A stretch of DNA of 37,673 bases, taken from assembly GCA_021621525.1 (NCBI GenBank), contig JAJVUU010000012.1, positions 1-37,673 of the forward strand, written 5' to 3'. This document shows, one piece after another, positions 9,284 through 18,481 of this stretch (position 1 is its first letter; the number at the start of each line of letters is the position of its first letter). The DNA comes from Caryophanales bacterium. GTDB taxonomy: Bacteria > Bacillota_I > Bacilli_A > RFN20 > CAG-288. The translations under genes were made by a program, and so were the position numbers. A model generated the notes under the pieces. The model searched no databases. It was not told the DNA's origin and saw only the letters and a list, made by a program, of their open reading frames with translations.

Positions 9284-12200
9284 ATGAAAAAGATCATCAC
9301 TGCATTTTCTTTGACAGCCATGGTCGGACTTGGATTCTTGGGATACAAGAACACGCCGATTGACAAGCTTCTTGATACAGAAGATACGAACGAGAAGACA
9401 TTTATCGTTCAGGTTGCCGGAAACATCACAGGAACAGAAAAGGAGAAGGCCCTTGCCGAAAAGAACCGCAAGCAGGTCTTAAGTGAGCTCGCATTGAAGC
9501 TAGGCGCCGATTCTTATGAAGTGACCGATGTCTATGACACGGTTTACAACGGCTTTGCCATCAAGACCAGCGAATACAATGCCGACATCCTCAAGAAGAC
9601 GCTCAACGTCTCTGAGGTTGCCCAGAGCCATACATATGCTCTTCCGACCGGCGAAGAGGACCACACGGTCACCTTCAATGCCGACGGAACGACGACCATC
9701 AAGGAACAAAAGCTGGCCAACTATTCAGCCGAGACCATGCATGCCACGGCAAGCGATGTCAAGGATGCCACCGGAGTGGAATCCAAGGGCGGTGAAGGTG
9801 TCACCATCGGTATTCTCGATACCGGTCTTTTCATGAACCAGGTCGAAGGTACTTCTACCAGAACCACTCTTGAAAAGAACAATACCTATCGTAACAAGAT
9901 CAATGCTCCTGCCTTCGTTCCCCTTGCCAGCGGAACCGAAGCCAAGGCCAAGGATTATTTTGCCGAGAGGACAAGCAAGGCGAACTTCACCTATGTCAAC
10001 AGCAAGATTCCTTTTACCTATGACTTTGCCGGAAATGACAATGATGTCGATCCAAAGACCGATTCCCAGAACCATGGTACCCATGTCGCCTCCCTTGCCG
10101 CAGCCAACGGTGAAGACTTCCAGGGTATTGCTCCCAATGCACAGCTTGCCATTTTGAAGGTCTTTGGCGATTCCAGCGGAGGTGCTAACGATAATGCCAT
10201 CATCGCAGCCATCAATGAGGCTGCCAAGCTTGGCCTTGACGAAATCAACATGTCTTTGGGATCTGATCTTGTCGATACCAGCGACAGCATCAGCAACACT
10301 GCCTATCAGGCCTTGAAGGGTGCTGCAGATTTAGGTGTCATTGCCAACATATCTGCCGGTAACTCCGGTAAGTCCAGCTTCTCCAGCGGAAACTATGCCA
10401 ACTACACCACCGATATCGTCGAAGGCGGTATCTTAGGTTCTTATGCAAACTATGATGAAACGGCAAACATCGTCGCTTCCTCCAACCCGGACAAGGCTTT
10501 CTATTCTTCCATCATGCAGGTTACCAAGGACGGCTCCGAAGTTGCCAATGCCGTTTCCTATTCTGATCAGGTCATCACTTCTACGACCCAGAACTTCCTC
10601 CAGGACAGACCTTTGACGGATCTTCTCGGATATCATGAAGTTAAAATCGATGCTTTTGCCGAAGGCACCACCTATTACACCAAGAAGGTCACGGGTGAAG
10701 ATGGTAGCCAGGTCGTCGAATATGTCAAGGTCAAGAGTTCCGAAACCTTCGATTCTTCCAAGACCTATTACGTCCAGGATTCCTCCGTCACGGCTGATTA
10801 CGTCGTCGTCCCTGGATATGGCCAGTCCTCTGATTATGATAAGCTTGGACAGGACTGCGTCAAAGGCAAGATTGCCGTCGTCTATCGTGGAAACTCCACC
10901 TTCGTCGACAAGTATGAACAAGCTCAGCTTCATGGAGCCATCGCCTGCGTCGTCATCAACAACACGGCTTCTACGACCTTCAACTTCTCCATGGACTTCA
11001 ACAGCCATTCTCCAAATATCCCGGTCGTCTTCGTCTTCCAGAACTCCAAGTCCTATTGGGGTGATGCAGGACAGACCGGAAAGGTCAACCTTCAGGTCAA
11101 CAGCGTTGCCATTGCAGGTGATGGAAACTCCGTTTCCTCCTTCTCCTCTGATGGTCCTTCCTCCAACCTGGATATCGGTCCGAGCGTCTCTGCTCCTGGT
11201 TCCCAGGTCATCGGCGCCGTCAGTGCCACGGCATCCAATGCTGTGACAGGTGATACCACATCTACCGGTGTCTCTGGTCTCTATGGCTATGAGAACATGT
11301 CCGGTACATCCATGGCTGCCCCGAACCTCACCGGAGCCATCGCTCTTGCCTTGGGTCAGAAGAAGGCTAGCTTCACCGGTGGTGATGCCGATACGAAGTT
11401 CGCCAATGAAAAGAAAGTCATCTCTGCCAAGGCCATGGCTACGGCCGATCAGCTCATGGATGGTGTCAAGGAATCTGAAAACTCTCCTAGGATGCAGGGT
11501 GCCGGACGTATCAACGTCGCCTCTCTTCTCAAGGCTGATTCCTATGTCAGTGTCCCCAATACCAGCACCGATGGTTTTAAAAACACCACACAGTCCAAGG
11601 TTGAACTCAAGAACCTTGGAAGCCTCTATGTCAAGGATGGTGATTTCTCCAAGACCAGCGAGAACTATATTGAATTCGAATATACCGTCCATAATGATTC
11701 CGACAAGGTCAAGACCTATCAGCCGAGCATGTCCGTCATGATTCCGAAGCTTGAAGTCACGACCAACCATGAACAGTATGATTCCGAAGAGGCCAACTCC
11801 AAGGGTGAGGAAGTAGGTTATGATCCTTCCGTCTCCTTCATCAAGGGCGATAAGAATACTTATCCTACATTTGTCGGTACTCCGACGATGTCCGTCCGTG
11901 ACGATACCGTCGTCGACTATGATTCCACCAAGATGACGGATTCTTCCACCCTCACCGTTCCTGCCCAGGGCTCTGCCAAGGGTACGGCCAAGATCAGAAT
12001 CGACAATCTCAGCTTCAAGAAAGCCTGGAACGACGAAGGATACATCGAAGACTTCGATGGTACTCTGAAGGATTACATCAGCAAGTATTTCGCTGCCGCC
12101 GGTGGTACCTATGTCGAAGGCTATCTCAAGCTTGAGGAAACCACGACAAAGAAGGACGGAGAGTATGACGACGATGAAACCCTCACCGTTCCTTACATGG

Positions 12201-13654
12201 GCTTCTATGGCGACTACTCCGTCGCTGATGCTGTCGAACCGTTCGATTTCGAGAAGGAAGATGCTCTCTCCTACGATAACGGAAAGACTATCTACAACCC
12301 GGATTATCACGTCTACAACTCTGATTTGGCCAACAACTTCCTCAAGGGCCTCAATTCCACCTATGCCAAGCCGAAGGCCTATGCCGGTTCTGCGTTGAGT
12401 GCTTCTTCCTCCAAGCTTACTGATGAACAGCTCAACAACATCGGTAACTTCAACATGGCTCCGACTGCGGATGGAAGTACGCTTCTCTCTGTCGTCAATA
12501 TCGATAAGACGGAGCTCTATGCCGGTGGAAACAACAGTGCTTACATGCATGCCTTCTTCTATGTCAACCGTAACATCTCCGAAGGAACCTGGACTATCAA
12601 GGATTCTACCGGAAAGGCTGTTACAGAGGGTAAGGTCGGCACTTTGATGGGTAGTAGCGGTACGTATTACTACACGGAAGACTATGGTGTCATCAAGTCT
12701 TGGCTCACTGCTTCCGAAGCCGGATATGAGATGAACCGTGGTTTTGCTGAAATCGACCTTTCCAAGGTCCAGGAAGGCAAATATACGCTTCAGTTCGACT
12801 TCGCTCTCAACGGACTCAAGGATGCCAAGGGCAACCATGTCGTCAAGAGCAAAACCTATACGCTCAATGTCGACAGGACTGCTCCTACGCTCGACAAGAT
12901 TGAAACCGTCACCAAGGGAAGCAACACTTCCTTGAAGATCACTTCTACCGGTGCCTCCGATTCCATCAAGGTCGGAACCAACATGATTGCTCCGACACTT
13001 GTCGAAGGAACCGATGATACCTATACTGGTACTGCCAGACTCTCTGCCTCCGTCTTGAAGGCTGACAAGGTCAACGTCACGCTTTCCGACTATGCCCACA
13101 ACTCCATCATCGTCATGGTTCATCCGAGTGATCTTACCTTCTCCGTCGCTTCGACTTTCTTCACCGATCGTCATGACTTCACCATCGAAGAAATCGATCC
13201 GAGAAACAACATGTATGAGATTTCCATCCTCGATAAGAACGGAAACCCCATCGATGGAACAAAGCTTGGCGCATTCAAGATCTACGTCCAGCTTGCTACC
13301 GGACTCTCCAAGGACGAAGTCAAGGTCGAACTTGACAGCGAAGAGACCAAGAACATCTCCTATGATTCTACGACCGGTGTCCTCACCATCAACGTTCCCA
13401 AAGGCGGTGCCTCTACCATCTCGTTGAGTGTCAAGCCGGCTGGTCAGGGTGGAAATGAATCCTCTTCTACGCCGGATTCCTCTTCTTCCGCCACACCGGA
13501 TACCTCCAGCCAGCCTTCCGGTGATTCCTCTTCTTCCTCTTCCGATTCCAAGAGGGGATGTGGAGGCAGTGTCGTTGCTGCTTCTTCCGTCGTCGGTGCC
13601 TTGGCTCTTGCCTGTGGTGCCCTTGCCCTGAAGAAGAAAAAAGAAGATAAGTAG
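9284..13654 (+). CDS. Large cell-surface S8 subtilisin-like serine protease
   Basis: A 1456-residue secreted protease of the lactocepin/C5a-peptidase type. Residues 1-25 form a signal peptide, followed by an inhibitor-I9-like propeptide (about 40-125). The catalytic triad is D179 (ILDTGLF), H264 (NHGTHVAS) and S676 (GTSMAAP), with oxyanion Asn N360 (SAGNSG). A protease-associated domain is inserted at about 510-620. Beta-rich Fn3-like domains follow from about 750. The C-terminus has a Ser/Pro/Thr-rich linker, then RGCGGS with C1426, a hydrophobic stretch and KKKKEDK. That layout is a membrane or wall sorting tail but lacks LPxTG. The ATG at 9284 has GGAGG at 9271-9275. A cre-like site lies upstream. 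Probable role is release of peptides from extracellular protein for the Opp importer (inference). Confidence 0.93.
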   Translation: MKKIITAFSLTAMVGLGFLGYKNTPIDKLLDTEDTNEKTFIVQVAGNITGTEKEKALAEKNRKQVLSELALKLGADSYEVTDVYDTVYNGFAIKTSEYNADILKKTLNVSEVAQSHTYALPTGEEDHTVTFNADGTTTIKEQKLANYSAETMHATASDVKDATGVESKGGEGVTIGILDTGLFMNQVEGTSTRTTLEKNNTYRNKINAPAFVPLASGTEAKAKDYFAERTSKANFTYVNSKIPFTYDFAGNDNDVDPKTDSQNHGTHVASLAAANGEDFQGIAPNAQLAILKVFGDSSGGANDNAIIAAINEAAKLGLDEINMSLGSDLVDTSDSISNTAYQALKGAADLGVIANISAGNSGKSSFSSGNYANYTTDIVEGGILGSYANYDETANIVASSNPDKAFYSSIMQVTKDGSEVANAVSYSDQVITSTTQNFLQDRPLTDLLGYHEVKIDAFAEGTTYYTKKVTGEDGSQVVEYVKVKSSETFDSSKTYYVQDSSVTADYVVVPGYGQSSDYDKLGQDCVKGKIAVVYRGNSTFVDKYEQAQLHGAIACVVINNTASTTFNFSMDFNSHSPNIPVVFVFQNSKSYWGDAGQTGKVNLQVNSVAIAGDGNSVSSFSSDGPSSNLDIGPSVSAPGSQVIGAVSATASNAVTGDTTSTGVSGLYGYENMSGTSMAAPNLTGAIALALGQKKASFTGGDADTKFANEKKVISAKAMATADQLMDGVKESENSPRMQGAGRINVASLLKADSYVSVPNTSTDGFKNTTQSKVELKNLGSLYVKDGDFSKTSENYIEFEYTVHNDSDKVKTYQPSMSVMIPKLEVTTNHEQYDSEEANSKGEEVGYDPSVSFIKGDKNTYPTFVGTPTMSVRDDTVVDYDSTKMTDSSTLTVPAQGSAKGTAKIRIDNLSFKKAWNDEGYIEDFDGTLKDYISKYFAAAGGTYVEGYLKLEETTTKKDGEYDDDETLTVPYMGFYGDYSVADAVEPFDFEKEDALSYDNGKTIYNPDYHVYNSDLANNFLKGLNSTYAKPKAYAGSALSASSSKLTDEQLNNIGNFNMAPTADGSTLLSVVNIDKTELYAGGNNSAYMHAFFYVNRNISEGTWTIKDSTGKAVTEGKVGTLMGSSGTYYYTEDYGVIKSWLTASEAGYEMNRGFAEIDLSKVQEGKYTLQFDFALNGLKDAKGNHVVKSKTYTLNVDRTAPTLDKIETVTKGSNTSLKITSTGASDSIKVGTNMIAPTLVEGTDDTYTGTARLSASVLKADKVNVTLSDYAHNSIIVMVHPSDLTFSVASTFFTDRHDFTIEEIDPRNNMYEISILDKNGNPIDGTKLGAFKIYVQLATGLSKDEVKVELDSEETKNISYDSTTGVLTINVPKGGASTISLSVKPAGQGGNESSSTPDSSSSATPDTSSQPSGDSSSSSSDSKRGCGGSVVAASSVVGALALACGALALKKKKEDK

Positions 13655-13664
13655 TTTTCAGATA

Positions 13665-13701
13665 ACGCAAAAGCCTTGGAATTCCCAAGGCTTTTGTGTT
13701 C
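13665..13701 (+). terminator. Rho-independent terminator after the subtilase gene
   Basis: A 15-bp stem pairs ACGCAAAAGCCTTGG (13665-13679) with CCAAGGCTTTTGTGT (13685-13699). One pair is G-U and the loop is five bases. It starts 10 bases after the stop codon. The A/T arms make it look bidirectional. Confidence 0.85.
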
Positions 13702-13715
13702 TTAAGGAGTGTCAT

Positions 13716-14108
13716 ATGCTGATCACACATGATATGAAGAAAAGCATCGTCTGCTGGATCATCGCCGTATTGGCAGTCTTGATATACAGCCTTCCGATGT
13801 ATTTCTTAACGGACTGGAACCTGAGCAACATCTTTGCCATACCCGGTGTCCTATATCTAGGCTATGTCGGTCTCAGGGCAGTCACAAGATGTGGTATCTT
13901 CGATGTCTTTGCCTATCAGTTTGCTAACTGGCTCTCTTCCTGGAAGAGAGGAATCCCTAAGAAATATGAGGATGCCTATCAATATAAGGTAGAGATTTCC
14001 GAAAAAAGGCATGACAATAAGATGGTCTGGCTTCCATGGGTCGTCGTAGGCTCGTTATGCCTGACATTATGTATCATCTTCGCATTCTTTCCTGGCCTTG
14101 GAAGATGA
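13716..14108 (+). CDS. Small membrane protein, DUF3899-like
   Basis: A 130-residue protein with about three membrane segments: residues about 10-30, a weaker one around 37-55, and about 105-126. A polar stretch with WKRGIPKKYEDAYQYKVE lies between. The order of segments and the GIFDVFAYQF sequence resemble the DUF3899 family of small Bacilli membrane proteins, whose function is unknown. That match is from memory and is weak. The ATG at 13716 has AAGGAG at 13704-13709. An in-frame ATG at 13734 is the alternative start. The gene follows the subtilase terminator by 14 bases and appears monocistronic. Confidence 0.7.
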   Translation: MLITHDMKKSIVCWIIAVLAVLIYSLPMYFLTDWNLSNIFAIPGVLYLGYVGLRAVTRCGIFDVFAYQFANWLSSWKRGIPKKYEDAYQYKVEISEKRHDNKMVWLPWVVVGSLCLTLCIIFAFFPGLGR

Positions 14109-14111
14109 TTG

Positions 14112-14125
14112 TGAAAGCGCTTTTC
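14112..14125. promoter_or_regulatory. cre-like catabolite operator upstream of the Opp operon
   Basis: TGAAAGCGCTTTTC contains the 10-bp palindrome AAAGCGCTTT and matches the CcpA cre consensus at 12 of 14 positions. It lies 3 bases after the preceding stop and 141 bases before the binding-protein ATG. It also lies upstream of a recognisable promoter at 14169-14196. Confidence 0.6.
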
Positions 14126-14168
14126 GCTCTTGTCGAACGTTGTTTTCAGGCTTCTCTTGCCATCGTCC

Positions 14169-14196
14169 TTGACTAGTCGTCAGGATTCTTTAGAAT
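14169..14196 (+). promoter_or_regulatory. Candidate sigma-A promoter of the Opp operon
   Basis: TTGACT (14169-14174) and TAGAAT (14191-14196) are separated by 16 bases. They precede a leader of about 65 bases and an AAGGAGG ribosome site. The cre-like site sits about 43 bases upstream of the -35. Confidence 0.55.
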
Positions 14197-14266
14197 ATTT
14201 ATATTAGTCTCATCAACTATGGCGTTTTTTGTGTAATCATAACCCCAAATAAGGAGGATTGAAATT

Positions 14267-17200
14267 ATGAAAGCAATGAAAAAAGCAGTTACGTTGGTAG
14301 CACTTGGTGCTATTACGATGCTGGCTTCCTGCAGAGGAACATCTTCAGATGTCAGCAACAAGAGCAGCAGTGCTCCTGCTTCCGATACTTCGACACCGTC
14401 TCCGAGCGAAAGTGAATTCACCGTCGAATTCAAAGGACAGACGTTCACTGCCGATGGCTCTGCAAGTGTTGACCTTGGCGACAATGCCGCTATTCTTTCC
14501 TGCAGCATGACCGATGGATCTGCTGGAACCTTCAGTTTCACTTCCAGCGATTCCAGTGTCATCAATGTCACCACCCAGGGCAAGGTCAGCCCTCTCAAGG
14601 CTGGTACTGCCGATGTCACCATCACGGATACCGGAAATGCCAGCATCAAGATCAGCTTCACGGTCAAATCTACCTCTGTTTCCTCCGGTGGTATTTCCTA
14701 TGTCTCCGAAAGTTATGAAGAAAAGGCCCGTATCTTGGCTGCCTTGGAAAAGTATGCCGTCGATAATTACCTTACCGGCATCACGATTTTCTCCGATGGC
14801 TCCAAGATTGCCTATAATGATCGTTATGTTCCTCAGTGTGCAAGTTATATCAACGGTTATGGTTGGGGTACCACCCGTGAAGGTAAGCTCACTGCTTCTT
14901 TGACGAATTCGGAAGTTACCAAGCCGACCTATTATAATGTCGGTACTTCCAGTCTTCCCGGCAGCGCCAACGCCATGAACGCCAGTGGCAGCGATGTCTC
15001 CACTATCTATGATTACATTTCTACAGCCTATTACGGAACCAGAATGAACCAGACCAACGATGGTTATGAATGGTATCCTGTTTTGGCAACCGATGACAAA
15101 CCAGTCGCCGTCGAAGAACCGGAATTCAATAAGTCTACCGGTGTCGTCACCAAACCTGGTGCCGTCATCGCCTCTACCGATTCCAGATCCCAGAACAACA
15201 AGAGATGGAGAATCCATCTCAGGGATGGTGTTGTCTATAGAACGGGTTCCACGAACTCCTTCACCAGCAAATATGATGGAACGAAGGTCAAGCTTGAAGA
15301 TTACCTGACTCCTTTGAAATTGATGCTTACCGGATGGAATGCCCAGTATCGTGGTGCTGAACTTACCGATGGTATCTCTGGCTTTGAAGGTGCTGCAACC
15401 TATTATAGCTCTACTTCTACCGGTTCTCCGGATGACCACATGACTGGGGATGTCTATAACCTTTGGGATGACACCCGTTGGAATAAGCTTATGGGTCAGT
15501 ACATGTATGTCGGAACGGAAGATGATGGACGTCAGTTCATCGAATTCACCCTTCTTGAAGGATGCACTCCGTTCTATGCCATGTACTATCTTTCCAGCTC
15601 CCTCTTCTCACCTCTTCCGAAGAGCTTCATCGAACATTGGGGTGGCAAGAAATTAGGCGAGAGCCCGACTGGGTGCAAGCCTGTCGATACAATGCTTTCC
15701 ACTGGTCCTTATTTCATTGAGGACTGGCAGCCCAGCAAGACCATCAGCTTCAAGAAGAACAATCAGTATTTCTATACCGAAGATGTTTTTACCAATGCTT
15801 TGGGTGGAACGGAAAGACGTTCTGTCTACAATATGCCTGGCATCTGCTATACGCAGTATTCTTCTGATAACCTTGCCAAGGAATTCCTTAACGGAAAGAC
15901 AGATTCCTATGCTCCGAAGGCTGACGAGCTCAAGACCGGTCAGACCTTTGCTCAGAATTCCGGCGTAGGCACTGCTGCCGATGTCAAATGGCATCTCTAT
16001 GAGACCAAGGGCTCTTCCAACTTCAAACTCAATGTCAACGCTTCCGATGAAGCTTCCTGGTTGAAGAGATTCGGCCCTAATGGTTCTCTTGGTGTCTATG
16101 ACACTTCTACCTCTACTTGGACCAAGCTCAATAAGGTTCTTACTTCCAATGGTCAGGGAAGCAAAAATCCAGAAACTGCCTGCAAGCCGTATATGAACAA
16201 CATCCACTTCCTCAACTTCCTTTCCTTCGCTATCAACAGAAAGGAAATCTGTGAAGCCAGAGGTTCTACTCCGACTCAGGAATATTTCTCTGACAACTAC
16301 CTGATTGATCCTGAAAATGGTATCTCCTATAACGATACTGCTGCTCATAAGGCTGTTCTTGCCGATCGCTACAACGAAACCTATGGTTTCAATGAAACCT
16401 ATGCCAAGAGCGAACTTATCAAGGCAATGGATGAGGTCATCGTTCCTTTGGCTAATAAAGGAGCTTTCAGCTCTAAATCTGGCGGTTCTGGTGCCGGTAC
16501 ATCGAACAATCCATATCTTGTTCCGATTGACATGGAATGGATGAATACGACGGATAAGACGGATTATGCTGATGTCTTTACCTATATCACGAAGATTTTT
16601 GCTGAAGTCAGCAGTGAAGATTACAATGGAAGCTATTTGCTTGCCCTCTCTCAGACCGGTGGCGATGCCAATTACCAGCAGGTCTATGACAAGATGAAGC
16701 ATGGTCAGTTCGACCTTGGCTTCGGCTCCGTCTCTGGTAATGCTCTTAACCCGCTCAACTTTGTTGAAGTCCTGAAGTCTGACAACTCCTCTGGATTCAC
16801 CCTCAACTGGGGTCCGGACACCTCTGTCGTCGGTGATGGCCTCTATGAAGCTGGCGATTCCAGGAACACCATTGTCTATGATGGAAAGACCTGGTCTTTT
16901 GATGGGCTTTGGTCCGCTGCCGATACCGGTACTGCTTTGACCGACAAGGGCTCTGTTGTCAAGGTCAAAAATGCATCCGATGGGGGCTTTAAGGGAAGCA
17001 CTGCCTATCAAACTACTGATGCCAGTGCCAAGTCTGTTCTTTACAAGATCAGCTTCAAGGAACTCATCAATGCCGGTGCCACCAAGATTCACTTCATGGT
17101 CTCCAACGCCTCCAGCAGTTCCAACTGGAAGTATTATTCCATCAACTATGTCGAAACTGGCGATGGTGTCACCTTCACTCAGCTTATTCCGGATAGCGAT

Positions 17201-17419
17201 GGAAACATCAACCTTACCATCGGCTCCGAATTCGGCACTTCTGATGGAAGCAGCAAGGAAGATACCAGCAATGTCACCATCACCTTCACCTATACGGTTG
17301 AACTGAAGAATGGCAGACAGTCTGATGGCAACAACACTTCTACCATCTCCAAGACGTTTACCTCTTCTATGACTCTATTGACTTACTATGGTGTTACTTA
17401 TGTAGCTCCATCTAAGTAA
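14267..17419 (+). CDS. Oligopeptide ABC transporter substrate-binding lipoprotein (OppA-like) with extra domains
   Basis: A 1050-residue lipoprotein that captures peptides for the ABC importer encoded next to it. A signal peptide ends in the lipobox LASC (lipidated C22). A Ser-rich spacer leads to a bacterial Ig-like (BIG2-type) domain at about 48-135. A family 5 solute-binding domain spans about 150-860, seen in RWRIHLRDGVVYRTG, EFTLLEGCTPFYAMYYL and STGPYFIEDWQPSKTISF. A beta-rich domain follows from about 865 to the end. Typical OppA proteins are about 540 residues, so this one is nearly double. The ATG at 14267 has a strong AAGGAGG. oppB begins 12 bases after the stop with no terminator between. 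The peptide substrate is inferred from the OppBCDF context. Confidence 0.9.
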   Translation: MKAMKKAVTLVALGAITMLASCRGTSSDVSNKSSSAPASDTSTPSPSESEFTVEFKGQTFTADGSASVDLGDNAAILSCSMTDGSAGTFSFTSSDSSVINVTTQGKVSPLKAGTADVTITDTGNASIKISFTVKSTSVSSGGISYVSESYEEKARILAALEKYAVDNYLTGITIFSDGSKIAYNDRYVPQCASYINGYGWGTTREGKLTASLTNSEVTKPTYYNVGTSSLPGSANAMNASGSDVSTIYDYISTAYYGTRMNQTNDGYEWYPVLATDDKPVAVEEPEFNKSTGVVTKPGAVIASTDSRSQNNKRWRIHLRDGVVYRTGSTNSFTSKYDGTKVKLEDYLTPLKLMLTGWNAQYRGAELTDGISGFEGAATYYSSTSTGSPDDHMTGDVYNLWDDTRWNKLMGQYMYVGTEDDGRQFIEFTLLEGCTPFYAMYYLSSSLFSPLPKSFIEHWGGKKLGESPTGCKPVDTMLSTGPYFIEDWQPSKTISFKKNNQYFYTEDVFTNALGGTERRSVYNMPGICYTQYSSDNLAKEFLNGKTDSYAPKADELKTGQTFAQNSGVGTAADVKWHLYETKGSSNFKLNVNASDEASWLKRFGPNGSLGVYDTSTSTWTKLNKVLTSNGQGSKNPETACKPYMNNIHFLNFLSFAINRKEICEARGSTPTQEYFSDNYLIDPENGISYNDTAAHKAVLADRYNETYGFNETYAKSELIKAMDEVIVPLANKGAFSSKSGGSGAGTSNNPYLVPIDMEWMNTTDKTDYADVFTYITKIFAEVSSEDYNGSYLLALSQTGGDANYQQVYDKMKHGQFDLGFGSVSGNALNPLNFVEVLKSDNSSGFTLNWGPDTSVVGDGLYEAGDSRNTIVYDGKTWSFDGLWSAADTGTALTDKGSVVKVKNASDGGFKGSTAYQTTDASAKSVLYKISFKELINAGATKIHFMVSNASSSSNWKYYSINYVETGDGVTFTQLIPDSDGNINLTIGSEFGTSDGSSKEDTSNVTITFTYTVELKNGRQSDGNNTSTISKTFTSSMTLLTYYGVTYVAPSK

Positions 17420-17431
17420 GCATCATCCATC

Positions 17432-18481
17432 ATGAAGATTCCTTATATTGTCAAATACTCCATCCAACGTATCATATTGCTGTTGGTTACGACCTTCATC
17501 ATCCTTACCTTGACCTTCTTCTTGGTCAAGATGCTTCCGGAAGGAAACATGCCGACGAGCACCACTGGTATGCTTGCCTTCTGCAACGATCAGGTCCATC
17601 TTGGGTATTATGTCGTAAAGACACAAGAGACAGCCGGCCTGGGCGACCCCGTATTCGTCTATACGGGGACGACCGGCATGTCTTACTATTATCGTAATCC
17701 GTCCATCATTCAGTATGGTGCCTGGCTCAAGGGTATCTTTACCGAATGGAACTGGGGACTCAGTTCTGCCATCATGCCCAGTGCAAGTGCCATGTATATC
17801 ATCGGCACCAGACTTCAGCCGACGATTCTCATCAACGTCTTTGCCATTATCATCTCCATTCCTTTAGGATTCCTCTTTGGTATCATTGCTGCGTTGAAGA
17901 AGAACAAATGGCAGGATAATCTTATTTCTACTCTTGTTATGATTTTGATTTCCGTTCCGTCTTTCGTTACGATTTCCTTGTTGATGATGTGGCTTTCCTA
18001 CAACACTCAGTGGCTTCCTTCTAGCTGGCCAGTTGCCGGTTCATCCGTAGGAGCCTATGCCAAAGCCCTCGTCATTCCTGTTATGTCTTTGTGCTTTGGT
18101 ACTGTTGCTGGATTTACTCGCTACACCCGTGCCGAGCTTACCGAAGTCATGTCCTCCGAATTCCTGCTTCTTGCAAGAACCAAGGGACTCAGCCGTTCTC
18201 AAAGTATCGTAAGGCATGCCTTACGTAACTCCATGGTTCCAATCGTCCCGATGATCATCGGTGAATTCGTCGGAATTCTCTCCGGCTCCATGATTCTGGA
18301 ACAGTTGTACTCTATCCCTGGAATCGGAAGTCTCTTCATCAACTGTATCAACTCCAAGGATTATAACGTCCTTCTTGTCGATATGGCTGTCTTCACCGCC
18401 GTTGGCCTTGTAGCCAATCTTGCTGTCGATTTAAGTTATGGTATTATTGATCCTCGTATCAGAATGGGAGCGAAAGCCTAA
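17432..18481 (+). CDS. oppB: Oligopeptide ABC transporter permease OppB
   Basis: A 349-residue inner permease subunit with about six membrane segments. The cytoplasmic coupling loop is intact (EFLLLARTKGLSRSQSIVRHALRNSM, residues about 240-265), and the C-terminal LEQLYSIPGIGSLFINCI pattern is typical of OppB/DppB. An external loop of about 75 residues follows the first membrane segment and is somewhat longer than usual. The ATG at 17432 follows the binding-protein gene by 12 bases. No clear Shine-Dalgarno is visible, so it may rely on coupling to upstream translation. Its stop overlaps the oppC start in TAATG. Confidence 0.92.
   Translation: MKIPYIVKYSIQRIILLLVTTFIILTLTFFLVKMLPEGNMPTSTTGMLAFCNDQVHLGYYVVKTQETAGLGDPVFVYTGTTGMSYYYRNPSIIQYGAWLKGIFTEWNWGLSSAIMPSASAMYIIGTRLQPTILINVFAIIISIPLGFLFGIIAALKKNKWQDNLISTLVMILISVPSFVTISLLMMWLSYNTQWLPSSWPVAGSSVGAYAKALVIPVMSLCFGTVAGFTRYTRAELTEVMSSEFLLLARTKGLSRSQSIVRHALRNSMVPIVPMIIGEFVGILSGSMILEQLYSIPGIGSLFINCINSKDYNVLLVDMAVFTAVGLVANLAVDLSYGIIDPRIRMGAKA

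Noticed and set aside
10433..13174. A 913-codon open frame on the minus strand
   Set aside because: It is antisense to the subtilase, whose domains and catalytic residues are clear. The translation is Gly/Asp/Arg/Ile-rich with no recognisable domain and is a by-product of the host gene's codon bias.
14112..14132. The AGCG/CGCT inverted repeat as a terminator of the small membrane protein
   Set aside because: The stem is only four base pairs without a T run. The match to the cre pattern, with siblings elsewhere in the window, is the better reading.
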